Part shown: in pieces, positions 35,142 to 48,052 of the stretch
Numbering within the stretch: position 1 is the stretch's first letter
How the letters are laid out: every line of letters begins with the position of its first letter
NCBI RefSeq assembly: GCF_001039355.2
Contig: NW_019775413.1
Coordinates: 612,498 to 668,309 of the forward strand
DNA: 55,812 nt
From: Lingula anatina
Taxonomy: Eukaryota; Brachiopoda; Lingulata; Lingulida; Lingulidae
Direction: 5' to 3'
Program-made: the position numbers and the translations under genes
The notes under the pieces: generated by a model
Database searches by the model: none
What the model saw: only the letters and a program-made list of their open reading frames with translations
What the model was told of the DNA's origin: nothing

Positions 35142-35410
35142 GGGTATTTATTATTAGGCCTATATATCACACCGCATGTCACGATTGTGAAGGCGTTGAC
35201 TCGCCAGCGACTCTCCGCCGCTCCTTCGTAACAGAAACAAGCAGTACGTAAAGTTTCATGGTCCAATTGTCTATTTACAGCCCAGCGTTGCCCGCAGCCG
35301 ACGTCGCTAGCAGGTCAAAGTTTGTCCGATGGTCGAATAGACGCCGCCCAACAATTATATATTGTGGCCCAAGTGCCTATGAAACTTTTTTTGCACGTCA
35401 CGTCGGGGTC

Positions 35411-35542
35411 ATGCCGATACTCCCCCGCACCGATATTCCTCCTTAGTATTCGTAAATTTTTGCATTATGCACATCGATACGACCGCACACCGATAGATCC
35501 CCGCATCGATAAACCCCCGCATCATTACTCCCCCTATGCAAT
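35411..35542 (-). repeat. Minisatellite cluster, GTATCGGTGCGGGGA-type units (minus orientation)
   Basis: Several units related to CCCCGCACCGATACTCC in irregular spacing, ending ATTACTCCCCCTATGCAAT, as at 37002-37027. It is a separate copy of the cluster at 36385-37030. Confidence 0.6.
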
Positions 35543-36319
35543 TTCCACGAAACTTAGGATCGAGTAACAGAGTCAACCCTCCATTTAATTATACAGGTTA
35601 GGGTCAGTCTACGTAAGTGGATCAAAATCTACGACCTGTTTGAGTCCAAATTTTGCGGAGAATCTCATGTACCACGCAAGTCCTTTATGCGAAATTTCGA
35701 GTTCGCACGTATGTAAGCACGTACGGAGGGTATTGAACATTTCCAATAGATTCTACGAATAATCTGCGAACAGCGAAGCCGCAAGCGTAACTTGCTCCCT
35801 TCCTAAGGAGTTTGCGAGGAGTTTGCAAGTGAGACTTGCCTGGTCCAAGATGCACGCCGCAAGAAATGAAGGAGAAAGTGTATTCTGCGTGTTGAGTACG
35901 GCGCACGCCCTCACATCTATAACGAACAAAGTCGAAAACACGGCGGAACTGCGAGCATAAAAGGCGTGCTCACGACGCATGCTCGTGTCTCGACAATTTC
36001 GTTGTGCAACAATTTTCAAAAATTTTGAATTTTGCTCAATTCAGATTCTAATCTAATTCAGATTCAAAAGACAAGGAAAGAAGCTTAAAGAGCAGAAAAG
36101 AAGGTTGGAGGAAAAAGACAGAAAACGAAGCGCTTTAGCACTTCTTTTTTATTACTTTATAATTTAACAAATTCATCGTTGCCTGAAAAAAAGACATAGC
36201 TGCGTTATCTTAGATTAAAACTAACTTTGCCTTAAGTTAATAAATAAATAAATAAATAAAAGGCCGTACAATATATATTAGGTAACTACTGAGTACAGTA
36301 AGAGAACGAAATTAATTTT

Positions 36320-36358
<39 letters not shown>

Positions 36359-36384
36359 CAAAAATCACAAGGAAGAGCTGTAGG

Positions 36385-37030
36385 CCTACGTACTGTCAAG
36401 CTGCACACAAAGTCTGAGATCTACTTCGTGTAACATTCTTTATTTTCCCCAATATATTTCAAATAAAATGTGTCAATTCTGGGTTCTAAGAGGGTGGTGC
36501 ATCTTGAAAAAAATCATTATAGAAAGTGTTGTGAATTACGAATGGGGTTTTCATAGCCAAGGGAATATATGCCTTGGGGGAGTAGTGTTTTTGCGGAGTA
36601 TCGATACGCGGGAGTATCAGTGCGAGGAAGTATCGGTGCGGGGAAGTATTGGTGCGGGGATGTAAAGAAGCGAGGGAGTATCGGTGCGGGGATGTAAAGA
36701 AGCGGGGGAGTATCGGTGCGGGGAGGTATAGGTACGTAACCGTCACGTCAGTAAGATCTGCGACCCTGGTGGGGTCATGTTGACACGTCTCCGCACCGAT
36801 ACTCCTCTGCATCGTTACCCCCCCCCCCCCCTCGCACTGGTTCTCCCCAAAGTAATTTTTTTGCATTATATGCGCATCGATACGTCCCGATCCGATGGAT
36901 CCCCGCATCGATACATTACCTGTAAAATTACCTTTACATGCGCACCGCTACCGTCCCCCCCCCCCCCCCCCCGCATCGTTGCTTCCCCGCATCTTTATTC
37001 TCCCGTATCGATACTCCCCCTATGCAATGT
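36385..37030. repeat. Head-to-head inverted minisatellite within a dispersed repeat
   Basis: From about 36590 to 36735 at least six units of the form GGAGTATCGGTGCGGGGA run forward, two of them within a 30-bp higher-order unit containing TGTAAAGAAGCG. From about 36777 to 37030 the same motif runs in the opposite direction (CCGCACCGATACTCC and variants). The left flank (36385-36560) is homologous to 37614-37850, sharing CACAAAGTCTGA, AATAAAATGTGTCA and AAGAGGGTGG. Frames predicted here are minisatellite artefacts. Confidence 0.65.
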
Positions 37031-37544
37031 TTTCATATAATGAACATCGTTACTCATCGATTTTATATTAAAATAGGCCATATAAATTTGATAAGTTGAC
37101 TAAGGAGCCGGGAGTGCGGCCTACCCTAAATTGAAGGAAATATATATATAAGCTATTTCTATCAAATGGAAAGATTGATTGATATTGGTGTGTTGTGGTA
37201 AAAAAATTACAATTGACCGCAGGGAAACTCTTTATGATGTTGCTTTTATGCTTTTAAATCGCCTAAACTTTGGCTTTGACATATCCTTTAAATAAACAGT
37301 ATTTGTTTTTTCTAATTCCGACTGGCCATAGAATTTAGCTGTTGTGGTCATTAACCATATTTGAATTTAAAAATAATTAAATCCGAGCATGTTTATATAT
37401 AATCGCCACTTCTTAACCAACTTATCAATTTTGTTTAGCCTAAGGCTACATAGATTTACGTAGCCTGAATTTTCTAGGGGCTCAAAAACCATCACTGTAT
37501 TCATTAATGTAGAGCTGCTCTGTCCCGCAGCAGTGATTGCACTA

Positions 37545-37890
37545 CAGGGGCAGATCCAGGATTATTTGAAGGGGGGGGGTCCAGTTTTTAGGAATGACAG
37601 GCCGCAGATGCAATTTCAAAAACCACAAGTCAATTTGCGCACAAAGTCTGATATGACTTGAAAGATCGACTAAGTTCTAAGTTACAAAGCTGTCCAATTT
37701 TGGTGTTTGTTTCCTTCTTTTTCTCCTATATTCCGAATAAAATGTGTCATATTTGGGTCCCAAGAGGGTGGCGCACTTTTGAAAAAAATCGTATTACAGA
37801 AAAGTTTTTCATTTAGAATTGTTCTTGGTGTCACATTTCTAAAGGAATCTATGCTGGGAGAGTCACGGTGCACGGGAGTATCGGTGCCTA
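37545..37890. repeat. Second copy of the minisatellite-bearing element, with hAT-like 5' end
   Basis: It starts CAGGGGCAGATCCAGGATTA, runs through the flank shared with 36385-36560, and ends with one GGGAGTATCGGTGC unit. This links the minisatellite to an element with a CAGGGGCRGAT end. No matching right end was found. Confidence 0.5.
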
Positions 37891-38690
37891 AGGGAAATGT
37901 GTTCATCTTCAATGCAGTATTTCTCACCTAGGACCCAAAATATATCTTCTATCCTAGTTCCCATTAAATACTACAATTATTAATTTAAGATGCGATAAAA
38001 GTGATTTTTCACAAAATATAACACACCTGTAAGTCAACATGCTTGGGTTGGCAGAATGAATAGACTATTGTGATTAAACCTATTTAGCATTTACATTTTT
38101 AGTTTCTTAGGATCCATAATGAGAGCCAATCTAATGCAAAAATATGAAAAAAATGTGCAAAGGACGGAAAACAAATAATATTCACAGAACACATAGTATG
38201 TGAACACTGCTCATTGCCAACCAAAAGTGCCTGTGATTTGGTACGTAAGTAGTTTGTTCCCTGAAGCATAGTTTGTAAGCCTACTCAAAATTTGTACACA
38301 GATTATACTCGTAAGTTGATTGGTACTTATATTTTAAAAGCATTCTCAATCCCCAGTTCAACTGTACTACAATATATCAAAACAATATTTTCAAATTTAT
38401 TTTAATAAATTTAATACAGTATGTTGCATTAGACTTTATGGACGTCCACTCTAGTAAGAAACTTACAAATGAAATAATTAAAGGGATAATAACTCTTCAT
38501 ATGAAATCTACATTTCACAATAAAAACATTGTGAATAACTCATAGAAATATAATATATTCTGTTTTACCACAAAAAACAGCAGTTATAGCTATTATTCTG
38601 ATATTTGAACTTGTCTTTAGACCACGTGACCTCCACTGATGGCTATACTCTGTTAAAATCTCTTAAAAGATTTTAACAAAAAACTAAACT

Positions 38691-38825
38691 TTTTAGAAAA
38701 AAACCAGGGACTAACTTTGAATGTAAAAATGGATTCATTAACCATTGGTAAGTATGGGAAAATTGTTGTTTACTCCAGGAAAATTCATTTTTTGGCCGAA
38801 ACGAAGAGTTATTATCCCTTTAAAA
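38691..38825. repeat. Dispersed repeat, copy 2 (partner at 4795-4929)
   Basis: Same-orientation match to 4795-4929, just downstream of the GUSB-1 stop codon; it may lie in the GUSB-1 3' UTR. Confidence 0.6.
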
Positions 38826-38954
38826 TTATAGAGGTATAGTCTACAGGCCTATCAAGAAAGGATTCCTGATCATAACTGTATTTTGAGACACAAAGCACAT
38901 TCAGACAAATTTGACAGTTCACTATGGCTCACTACCATTACTTTTTTTTTTAAA

Positions 38955-41900
38955 TTAGTTCTTGCTTATTAAAGCACATTCTTCCATTAAATGATAATAT
39001 CGTGCCTTTAATGCATAAGCCGCTGCCTTGGGTTCCCTTTGTCTTGTAAGCACTCCCATGTTATTTCTGTCTAATCCTGAATCTGTGTGAAATAATTGCA
39101 ATAAAATGTGTATGCTATTACATCTCTCTGGAGAATTCAATAATTGCAATACAGCATGTTGCATTTGACTTTATGGACATCCATTCTAGCAAAAAACTTA
39201 CAAATGAAATTGCAATAAAAAAATTAAGTTTAAAATATATGAAGCATACATGTGAAAAAGCATCTTTATTCTTTAATATGAAAAAATAACAATAATCATC
39301 TAACAATAAAATTTACCAGAAGTACTTTGGAAATCAGCAAAATTCCAGACCATTTCTCCCATCAGAAAAGGGATAGGAAGTCTCCTCATTCGGTCAAAGG
39401 CATCATGGTATTCTTTTATGAGATCCACCTGGTACTGCTCTGTGAACATAGCAGAAGGAGCCTGCAACACAGCTAGACTGCTCAAAGATGGCACATATAC
39501 ACACATATCACAAATAAACAGATTAAGCTTAGGCTTAGTGGATGGTGCAATAGTTTTAATAAATAATCTATCAAGCATTTCAACTATATTCACCTCACTG
39601 ATTCACTGCTTTATGTTTTCTTTTTATACAGACACTTCTAATCTCTGTGTTTGAAACATCAATCTCCATAACTTCCCAACCATATTTTTGTTTTACTTTG
39701 AATTTAATGAGTAGCACTACTGGTTAAAAAAAGTGATCTGCATTTTTACCCAATAAACGTAATCAGTAAAACAAAAATGAGGTTTGGTTCTTACAGGGTG
39801 AATGTCACCAATAAACAAACAAAAAAATAAATTTAAAAATAAGTAAATAAATAATTTAAGTCAGTGTTCATAAAATAATCTAATTATGCTGAAACCTGCT
39901 TTTATACCAAACCTGCCTTTTTACCAAACAGTACATCAGTTTGGCACTTATGGGGCGCTTATGGGGCATATGTAAAAGACAATAGCCCATTCATGTGTAT
40001 CTTATTGATGTTACCACCAGTTTCTTACTTTGTGAAGTCCTGGTATTGCCCCAGCCCCATACTCTGTGACAATGATAGGCTTCTTGTACTTGTTGTACCA
40101 GTTAGTAAGATCCTTGGTCATCTTGAGCACTATCACATCCAGATGTCCTTGGTCTCTGGACCAACCAACATAGCGGTTTAAACATATCACATCAACATAC
40201 TGGGCCTTGAAATAATTGAAAAATGGAATGAATATTTTTAATCTTTATTTGCTATATACCATTATTTTGAAATCATGCATGCTGTACAAATTCTAAGATT
40301 TACTTTAAAATAATCAGTAAAACTAAAGCCTTAAATTTTACTCACAAGTCTATCATTATGTTCTTGTTTATTTGAAGCAAATGTAATGGGTCTGCCAGAA
40401 TCCAGGTGTCTAGTGTGACTAATGATAGACCTGGAATACAGAACTTGTTACGAAATGGTCTCAAATATCATGTTCTCAACGTTCTGCAGGGCTCAGGTTA
40501 TGATTTTGGTGATATTTAAAAGTGTTAAAAAGAGTGTTTCAGAAATTAAATTGATTGCTAATACATTTGTAAACATTTGAAATTAAAATACAATTTTATT
40601 ATTCAAACCTTTTCCTAAATCACTTAACTTTGACAGCATATCTAATGGAAATGATAATAACAAAGAACCTGGAATTAAAATGTTATCTTCTTTTATTACT
40701 CAATATAACATTTACACTTTGTACAACTTGGACTTCATATTGCAAATCACATCCTGATTTTCTGAAATTGAGAAGAAAAGTTGATGGGGGAAAATGAAAG
40801 ACCAATTTTTTACCTAAAGTAGTTTTCTGCCTGAGGGAGATCAGATTCTGGATCACTTGCCACAGACCACATTATAACAGAGGGTCTGTTTTTATCCCTC
40901 TGAACCAGCTCTGTCATGACTCTCAAGTGGTGAGCCTTAGTGGCTGGACGAAAATTGATAGATCTAGAATGTATGTTTCATTTGACTTTCAGTCACTCTC
41001 ACTAATAAAACAACAATTAACAAAACCTCATCTTCATTTTATGTAATAAATACTAACAATAATATCTGGAACAAAAATATAAAATTACAAACAATCATCT
41101 TGATTAATTGTATTTTCAAAGGTTAGATTCAGCAGGACCTGGTATAAAAGTGTAAAAAATTCTGAGCAGCATATATCAGTAACCAGTAACTGAATTGAAG
41201 AACTGAATGCAACTAACAGTTTTATACCTGCATTACTGTAATATATTTGAAATTCACTAATGCTTTTACTGGCCCAGGTGTTTGGTCTTTTTATTGCCAT
41301 AACAACTTTAATCCATCTACCTGAGTCCCATGCCTGGGCATTCATCAATGACCACAATTCCCTGTTGGTCAGCCTGGTCCATGATTTCCTCAGCATATGG
41401 ATAGTGGGAGGTCCGGAAACAGTTGGCACCAAGCCACTTCAGCAAGTTGAAATCTTTCACTATCACAGCTAGATCAAGTCCTCTGCCTCGTATCTGAATT
41501 TTGAAGATTCATATTAAATTAAGTATGGAGAATTTAAAATGATTTTATATAAAAACACAAAAGGGTATGGCAATGTGATTTGTTAAGACCTAATGAGAGT
41601 TTGATAATAATTTGGCAAAATAAAGATATTAGTTATCCCATGTTTACATACATGTTTCTTTCGTCCCACCACATAAGACATATCCCTTGAAACCAACATT
41701 CCATGAGTCTGAAGGTCTCTATTATCAATTTATCATTCAGTGACAAAAATACAGAAAAATACAGGAATTGTTTGGGGTGATGAGAAAATGAGCCCAACCC
41801 AATCCCATCCAGTTGGGAACCTCATTTTTGGCATCTGAAATTGTAAGTATATTGGCATTGGGCTTGATGCAAAAACAAGAAGACTCCAAGTTTTGCTGCA

Positions 41901-43488
41901 TCACACATATATCACACATTTAATTTCATATACCAAGTTGGATTTTTTGCTTTTTGGTATTTCATCCTGCTCCTCAGGGTGTTGAGTATTAATGACACTG
42001 ATGAACTGGCTGTTTTTGGGGGGTTTATTTTACCCTTTATTGTTTGAAACTCCAGGTATAAAGGGTTAGTTCACTCTGACCTTGGTCTTGTTGGTGTACT
42101 ACATTTTTCTTTTCTTGTGCAGCCTTGTAAATGTCCAGTCAGCACATTTTATTTGTAGTCCATTTCTGAATTGATATCCTCTGTGCTTGGTACGGTAAAT
42201 GTCTGGTATAGTTTAGTGATACAATGACAGCAAGTTTAAGTAACAAGACTGAGAATAGTTCTACCTGTATTCCAAGTCTCTGGGATGGAGTACAATGGTG
42301 TAAACCAGACTAAATTTTAAATTCAGTTACTCATTTTAAAAAAATTAATAAAAAACTAATTTTATATATTCATAAAATATACGACTGGATGTCTATTTGA
42401 AACAGTATTACAGTTTTTGTTCAAATGAATGGGAATGAAATTTGTCATTTGAGTCTTTTACCAAATGTTTAGTATAATAACTATTAATGTGCACACTGTA
42501 ATTATAGATTTTCTCTGAAAGATATACATCATTCCAACTGCAATGCAGAATGCTGCTGATACATAAACACAGTGATTGTTTTAACACAGTACAACTTGCA
42601 CAAAATAAAGTCAGCACAGATTATTTTGTAATTATCACTTTTTGGTCACTATTAAACTTACATCAGCGTCTTCTTGTTTTGCCACTCCACGGCAGTAAAA
42701 TGGTTTCTTGTTAATGAAGAGTTGAGAGCCATTCACCTCCACTGTCCTGACCCCAAATGGAAGCCTGTACACATCAGTTGACTGGGAGGTATTGAAAGAA
42801 ACCTGGAGAAAGAAAACATTTGATCATCATTTCTCTCAGAACATTAAAAATTTATTTCTTGATGCCTGTCTTCAATATATCCTTTGCACATTAATACTCA
42901 GTATGCCTCATCATTATTTTTTAATCATTCACCCCTTGAAGAGAGAGTTTTTCAAGAAAAAAAAACAGATGATGAATGTTAATAATTTGTAAAACTTAAA
43001 CAAATCCCAAAAGCCATTGAGATTTATTACCTTCAGTGTGTATAAATATGCTGGACCTCCACCATCCACCATCAAGTATGGCCACCAGAGGTTTACATTT
43101 TCAATGTCGAGCTCACCACCATCCTTTTCATCTGCTTGAGCTCTGGCTACTGTGTTACCATCATTGTCCAGAATTTCCACTGTTAGAGCTGAATTTGTTG
43201 CATTTCTCTTTCTGCTTATGTTATATTTGACATGACCTTAAAGGTGCAGAGTAATTAATAAATAAGATTGATATTTTTTTAATTTTTTGTTTACTCTGTA
43301 AACATGCAACTCACATGCTTAAATTGTTAACTTTTGCACATGCTCAAAATGGTATAAAAAGCAGAGATCTACTTGGAAATTTTAAAAAATGCATCTAAAA
43401 CCAATCAAGTTCTATGTACAGGTACCTGCATGTTTATGGTTGTAAGAGCAGTTTATTTTAAAAAACACAAATCCTCTTGTTTTAAGTT

Positions 43489-43533
<45 letters not shown>

Positions 43534-46523
43534 TTTGCTATGATAGAAGCTAGTTGTGATAGTGATGTCATCCACATAATCAACTGGTGTGGTGTAAAGA
43601 CGAACAGATCTGTGAAGGCCTGCATAGTTAAAGGCGTTTGTTTGTGTCTTCTGGGTGAAATAGCCAATTGGATAACTAAATGAGACAGAAAATGTCACAA
43701 TGACCCAGTTTTGTCAAATTAATCTATATATTTCTGTTGCAGTACCCTGTGCAAGTAGCAAAAATTTAACAGTTGCCCAATAACTCGAAAGCATCGCACA
43801 TTTGGACCAAACGCAATCGTGTCGATTCTATAACTTGCCCATACTCACCACATATGGGGGTTATGGAATCGACTCTTGCGCTTGGTCACAATGCACAATG
43901 CTTTTGAGTTATGGGGCCCAGATCTTTTAAGATATGTTTAAAAGTAACGTTTTGCAGATTTAAGTGTACCCAAAATATTTCACAAGAATTTTAACTTAAA
44001 TGTTAGGATAAAAAAAAGACTAAGAAATGCACAATTCACAAGTGGGACATATAGTTTTTCTATTACACACTATCATAGCTACCTGACAATTTGTAAGTAT
44101 GTAGAAATACTTAAGGTAAAACAGAAGCACCTTAAAAGCTTTTATAATTCAAAAGTTGAGCAATATTAGTATAACATTCACAATAACCATTCTTAATGTA
44201 CCTTGAAGAGTCTGTGTGCCACACAATTTCTCCAGGTGGCAGTGTTTCTGGAGTCAGTGTATTGTTGATGGCAATAGTGACCCTATTTGCTCCAGAGAAT
44301 TTAAGATGTTCACCAACTTCTCTCTCAAATGGAAGATGTCCTCCTGTGTGCTTCACCACTTCTATGGAGTTTACCCACTAAATCAGATGTAGAATCAAAT
44401 GAATTTATACAAATTAAGAATATTTTGGGAAATATTAAGATACCCAAATCAAACAAGACAGCAAAGCTGTCAAATGTACAGACAAAAAGCAAAAAATAAT
44501 GCATAAAATAGGTTACTATCGACTCTGATGCAATAATACATTACGCTTAACTGCAAAGTCAGGCTGAATTTTAGTCCCGTTTCTTTTTCGTAGGTTTGAG
44601 GATCACAAGTAATATGGTTTTCTCTTAATGGTCATCATCGCGGCAGTATCCAAAATAGGCGTTTCTTCAATTTTGATACAATATTACACAATGCTTAAAA
44701 GCATAATGACCATCAATTTTTAATAATAAAATATAAATACCACAGATATTCAGAAAATGTGACTATCAAAAGTCTTCAAGCCTATGGGGGTTTTGATGCA
44801 ATATTACCAAATGCTTAACAGCATAATCACCACCAATCTTTAATTATGCACTGCAGGGAACATGGATATTTTAAATCGTCTAGCAAAGGTCTTCAGGCTC
44901 ATGGAACTTCAAAGTCACACCTTGAAAACACCAAAATGTAAACAAGAGATAATTGTACTGAAATGAGTCTATCTCCATTTTCAACACTTTTTTTACCTAA
45001 AATGAAGAAAATTGTTGAGATGGGAAAAATATCAACAGAACAATTTTAAATGTCCACTTTGCTCGAGATTTTGAACATAGTGAATGACTGAATCTGACAA
45101 ACTGCAATGATGAGTTGTTTCCAACAGGTTTACCATCATTTTTATATTATCAACTAACAATATTGTTAAGATGCAGAAAATGTCCAAAGAACACTATTAC
45201 ATATCTAATTGATTCAATAATGAGGCTGTTAACATGCATTAGAACTGAATCTGAGGAAAAACCACTTATATACAAAAAAGGCATAACTTCATCAAAACTT
45301 AACTGATCAAGCTGATTTTTTAACTTGGTCTGTATGTTAGTTCTATGAATCAGTCCTGCAAGTTTTAAAACAAAATATGACCCTGTTTTCATGTTATCTG
45401 TACAATGGTGGATATGATGAAAAAGGAGAAAAAAGCAGCATAACTTTTGTAAAAATGGTCCGATCAAGCTGATTTTCCAACTTGACATGTGTTTTATGAA
45501 TATTCATCAGTTCCAAAAGTTTGAAGACAAAAGGTAAAAGGGCTTTCCACTTATTGTGTTATCACTAAAAGTGCACAGCGACAGCGACGACAGACACAGG
45601 TGACAGCTTTATGTACGGACACAGATGTGTCCGTACATAAAGAAAGAGGGCTTTCATACAATATCTTTCTAATTTTTTGTTTTTGCTCACTAACAATCAC
45701 TGCCAACACAGAGGTAAATTACGAAAAAACCATACTTACTTCACTGCAGATAAAAAATAAAATGTACTACTATTTAAAAAAAAATCCTACTATTACTATT
45801 AAAAGATAAGCCAACAGAAGTAATCACAAACGATCAATTGCCATGCTGATAAATACCACTACAGCAGTGTAGTGGGCACTGTCCACTCTGAGCACCACTC
45901 TCTTCTTTATCCAGTCTGGAGACACATAGAACTGACGGTCATACCAAACCCAGCCAACAAAGTCGCGCATCTCTCTGGTCTCCGTGATATCATTAAAACT
46001 AGAAGGGACAGGCATCTTTAAAACTGATCCAGTCTGAAAAAGAGGTTACTTACCACTTATACACCAATAAGGTTTTAATAAGTTTGTAACTTACTAATAA
46101 TCAATGTTACTTCAAGTGAACTGGTCATTAACATCACAAGGCACTTATTATAAATCTTGAATATCTTTTCAAAGAAAACCTTTTATTTTATTTGAGCAAT
46201 GTTAGGGTTTAACAAGAAGTTCCTTTTGCTAAATGATTTATGTAAATACATTTATGACTTCCTTCAGCAGATTCAACTTTTTCAAACACTTTTCCTTTGT
46301 TTACCCTTTTCAAAGGCTGCTTAAACCAATCTTCTTCAAATCCTTTATTTCTGTTAGTGGAGTCATCCATTCTGAAATCCCAGATCCCATTTAAATCCTG
46401 TATCTGTCTAGATTCAGATTCCCTTGGGTAAAGGATGCCATGAACCCCATAAATGTTTAACAAGAGTATACTACAAAAATAACATGGCACAATAAACATT
46501 TTTATGGTTCCTAGTAAAACCAT
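38955..46523 (-). CDS. GUSB: Beta-glucuronidase paralog with altered active site (GUSB-1, complete)
   Basis: Twelve minus-strand exons: 46305-46523 (ATG), 45857-46033, 44202-44377, 43533-43675, 43031-43236, 42662-42802, 41321-41493, 40814-40963, 40346-40430, 40029-40205, 39317-39461, 38955-39076 (TAA). Phases agree; 1914 nt give 637 aa (human about 651). A signal peptide ([14 protein letters not shown]) is followed by the GH2 sugar-binding domain ([19 protein letters not shown]), immunoglobulin-like domain and TIM barrel ([17 protein letters not shown]). The nucleophile is kept (E585 in [10 protein letters not shown]). However, the acid/base NE is SD (S448-D449), the conserved Asp of DFFNYAG is N204, the His of HEDAD is Q350, the YYxWY loop is YVGWS (S506) and the N-x-K carboxylate motif is NNM (M604). 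Lysosomal hydrolysis of glucuronides is the family role; this copy may be catalytically impaired. N-glycosylation sequons (for example NATN) are present. Confidence 0.93.
43495..43532. repeat. (GA)n microsatellite abutting the GUSB-1 exon 4 donor
   Basis: On the minus strand exon 4 ends AGCAAAG and the intron begins GTGTCTCTCTCT. In copy B (49398-49423) it begins GTCTCTCTCT and the repeat is shorter. The 5' splice site therefore sits on the edge of a length-variable repeat. Confidence 0.85.
43775..43919. repeat. Long imperfect hairpin in GUSB-1 intron 3 (second copy 49668-49812)
   Basis: Arms of about 55-60 bases (CCCAATAACTCGAAAGCAT... and ...ATGCTTTTGAGTTATGGGG) pair with a few mismatches around a loop containing CACCACATATGG. 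Foldback MITE-like, non-coding. Confidence 0.65.
45607..45642. repeat. Perfect 17-bp hairpin, spacer GA (copy B at 51488-51523 has TC)
   Basis: CTTTATGTACGGACACA, then GA, then the exact reverse complement. In copy B the arms are identical and the spacer is TC, the reverse complement of GA. It lies in GUSB-1 intron 2. Confidence 0.85.
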
Positions 46524-47493
46524 TTAGAACCTGCCTGTCTGGTCAAAGTGACAGTGCACACAAACATATTGATAAGGTAAAAGCTTATCAGAATGGGGCA
46601 GTGAGGTTATCTCATATTGTGATTCATTTCCCTGATCTGCAATTGTTTGGGTAAAGTGTGACTACATTCTATAGCAATATTATGCACTCTATATATTGGG
46701 ATGTTATTTCTGCATGTACAATGTAATGGTATTGTAACATAATTGCAGAGCTCAGTAACAATTGACAGCAAAAATTGGACAATAGAATATATGGTAAAAC
46801 AGGTACACTGTTTAGGGAAACTAATTGTATTTTTCATTTTCTAAAATATTTCAATAACAAAATATGATTTATATTTCACGTTTTTTAAGTAGAATTTTTT
46901 ATTTGGTTTGACTGGTTAAAATATTCCAAAATTAGCCCAATGCCCATTCTAATCTTTTATTTCAAAGACGATAGTAAGCATCATGAATTTACATGAATAT
47001 ATTTGTATTAATACTGAGCCTTAGCTGAAGTAATCAGTTTTCACAACTGCAATAATATAAATTTATAATATGTAAAACATCCTTTAACAAATGGAGTACA
47101 AAAGTACATTCAAAAGATACAGCTACACACGGTACCTTGAAAAGGTAAATTAAAAAAAAAACAAACTAACAATCGAACTAAAAAATTATTGAAATTTTGA
47201 TTTAAATTATAATTGGCACAGCAAATAATGGAAATCTGAGCAGTTATGCTGTGAAATCATCCATACTACTTTTATTACAGCATGTTAAAAATTGTTCAAT
47301 ATCATGTCACATCACATTTAAGTCCATGTTAAACAGTAATTTAATACAATTAATTATCAGTAGTCAGCTGTAAATTGTTATTGCACATAATAAATTGTAT
47401 TTCTTTCCAAAAATAACACCACCATCAAGGATTGCACACTGTCAGATTAAATTTAACTGGTAAGCAGTTCAGTGAAAGCAAGTTCTAAACCAT

Positions 47494-48052
47494 TTACAGC
47501 TCTTGAAAATAAGTGGATAAGTTGAAACTTTTCCTGCATGTTCTCCCTGATCTCCTGTTAATAAGCCCCTGATACCTATCCCGCAGGAAATGAGCAGCCA
47601 TCTTGGGTTGTCTCTGCCGTGTGAAGACTCCTTTCTTATTGCCATCAACTCTGGTAGTTGCTTAAAAATGTAAGATCATTTATGAAACAGCTACTTTAAA
47701 TCAAACACTTTTGTAAAAAAATTAGCAAGCAAACAATAATGTCCACAAAAAATTAATATAACAACTGACCATAATTTTATCATTTTTATATTTCTACAAA
47801 AAAATATTTGTTGAATAAAATTCCCACACTCATCAAATTAAAAAAATATATTAGGTTAGCCCATCTCATACACTTTATTCATATTGTTTGAAGTTACTGA
47901 ACTAGCACCCCCTTACTTTGATCAGTCTGGAAGTCTGCAAAGTTCCACACCATTTCTCCCACCAAGAACTGTTTTCTCAAAGCATCAAATATCTCATGGT
48001 ATTTCCTCATGAACTGTACTTGATATTCTTCTGTGAATGCATCAGAGGGAAG
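47494..48052 (-). CDS. GUSB: Duplicate copy of the last two GUSB-2 exons (block 3, copy A)
   Basis: Exons 47917-48052 and 47494-47660 (TAA) match 53817-53952 and 53394-53560. Differences include LVGEMVW here against LAGEMVW in the other copy. The last exon base is A here (CAAA/GTAAGG) but G in the other copy (CAAG/GTAAGG), which changes the split codon from Ala to Thr and weakens the donor consensus. Exon 1-6 copies of GUSB-1 upstream (to 48575) could splice in phase 0 into this fragment and give a false chimeric model lacking exons 7-10. Confidence 0.8.

Larger units (their letters stand above)
33357..38954. other. Repeat-rich spacer between UNC119 and GUSB-1
   Basis: No supported gene. CAATATGGCCGACC near 33498 is a YY1-like match about 140 bp upstream of the UNC119 ATG and may belong to its promoter. 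Further on lie TIR elements, an inverted minisatellite, a (TAAA)n run at about 36237-36260 and a poly-A run at about 36323-36354. From 37900 to 38690 I see only AT-rich unique-looking sequence, presumably including the GUSB-1 3' UTR next to 38955. Confidence 0.5.

Noticed and set aside
35685-36180. Minus-strand frames at 35685-36019 and a plus-strand Lys/Arg-rich stretch near 36085-36160 that faintly recalls the start of Harbinger-type transposases
   Set aside because: No conserved catalytic motif, short frames, repeat-rich surroundings. Too weak to call.
36486-37040. Open frames of 65-140 codons rich in His, Arg, Pro and Ser
   Set aside because: They are translations of the GTATCGGTGCGGGGA minisatellite in its two orientations.
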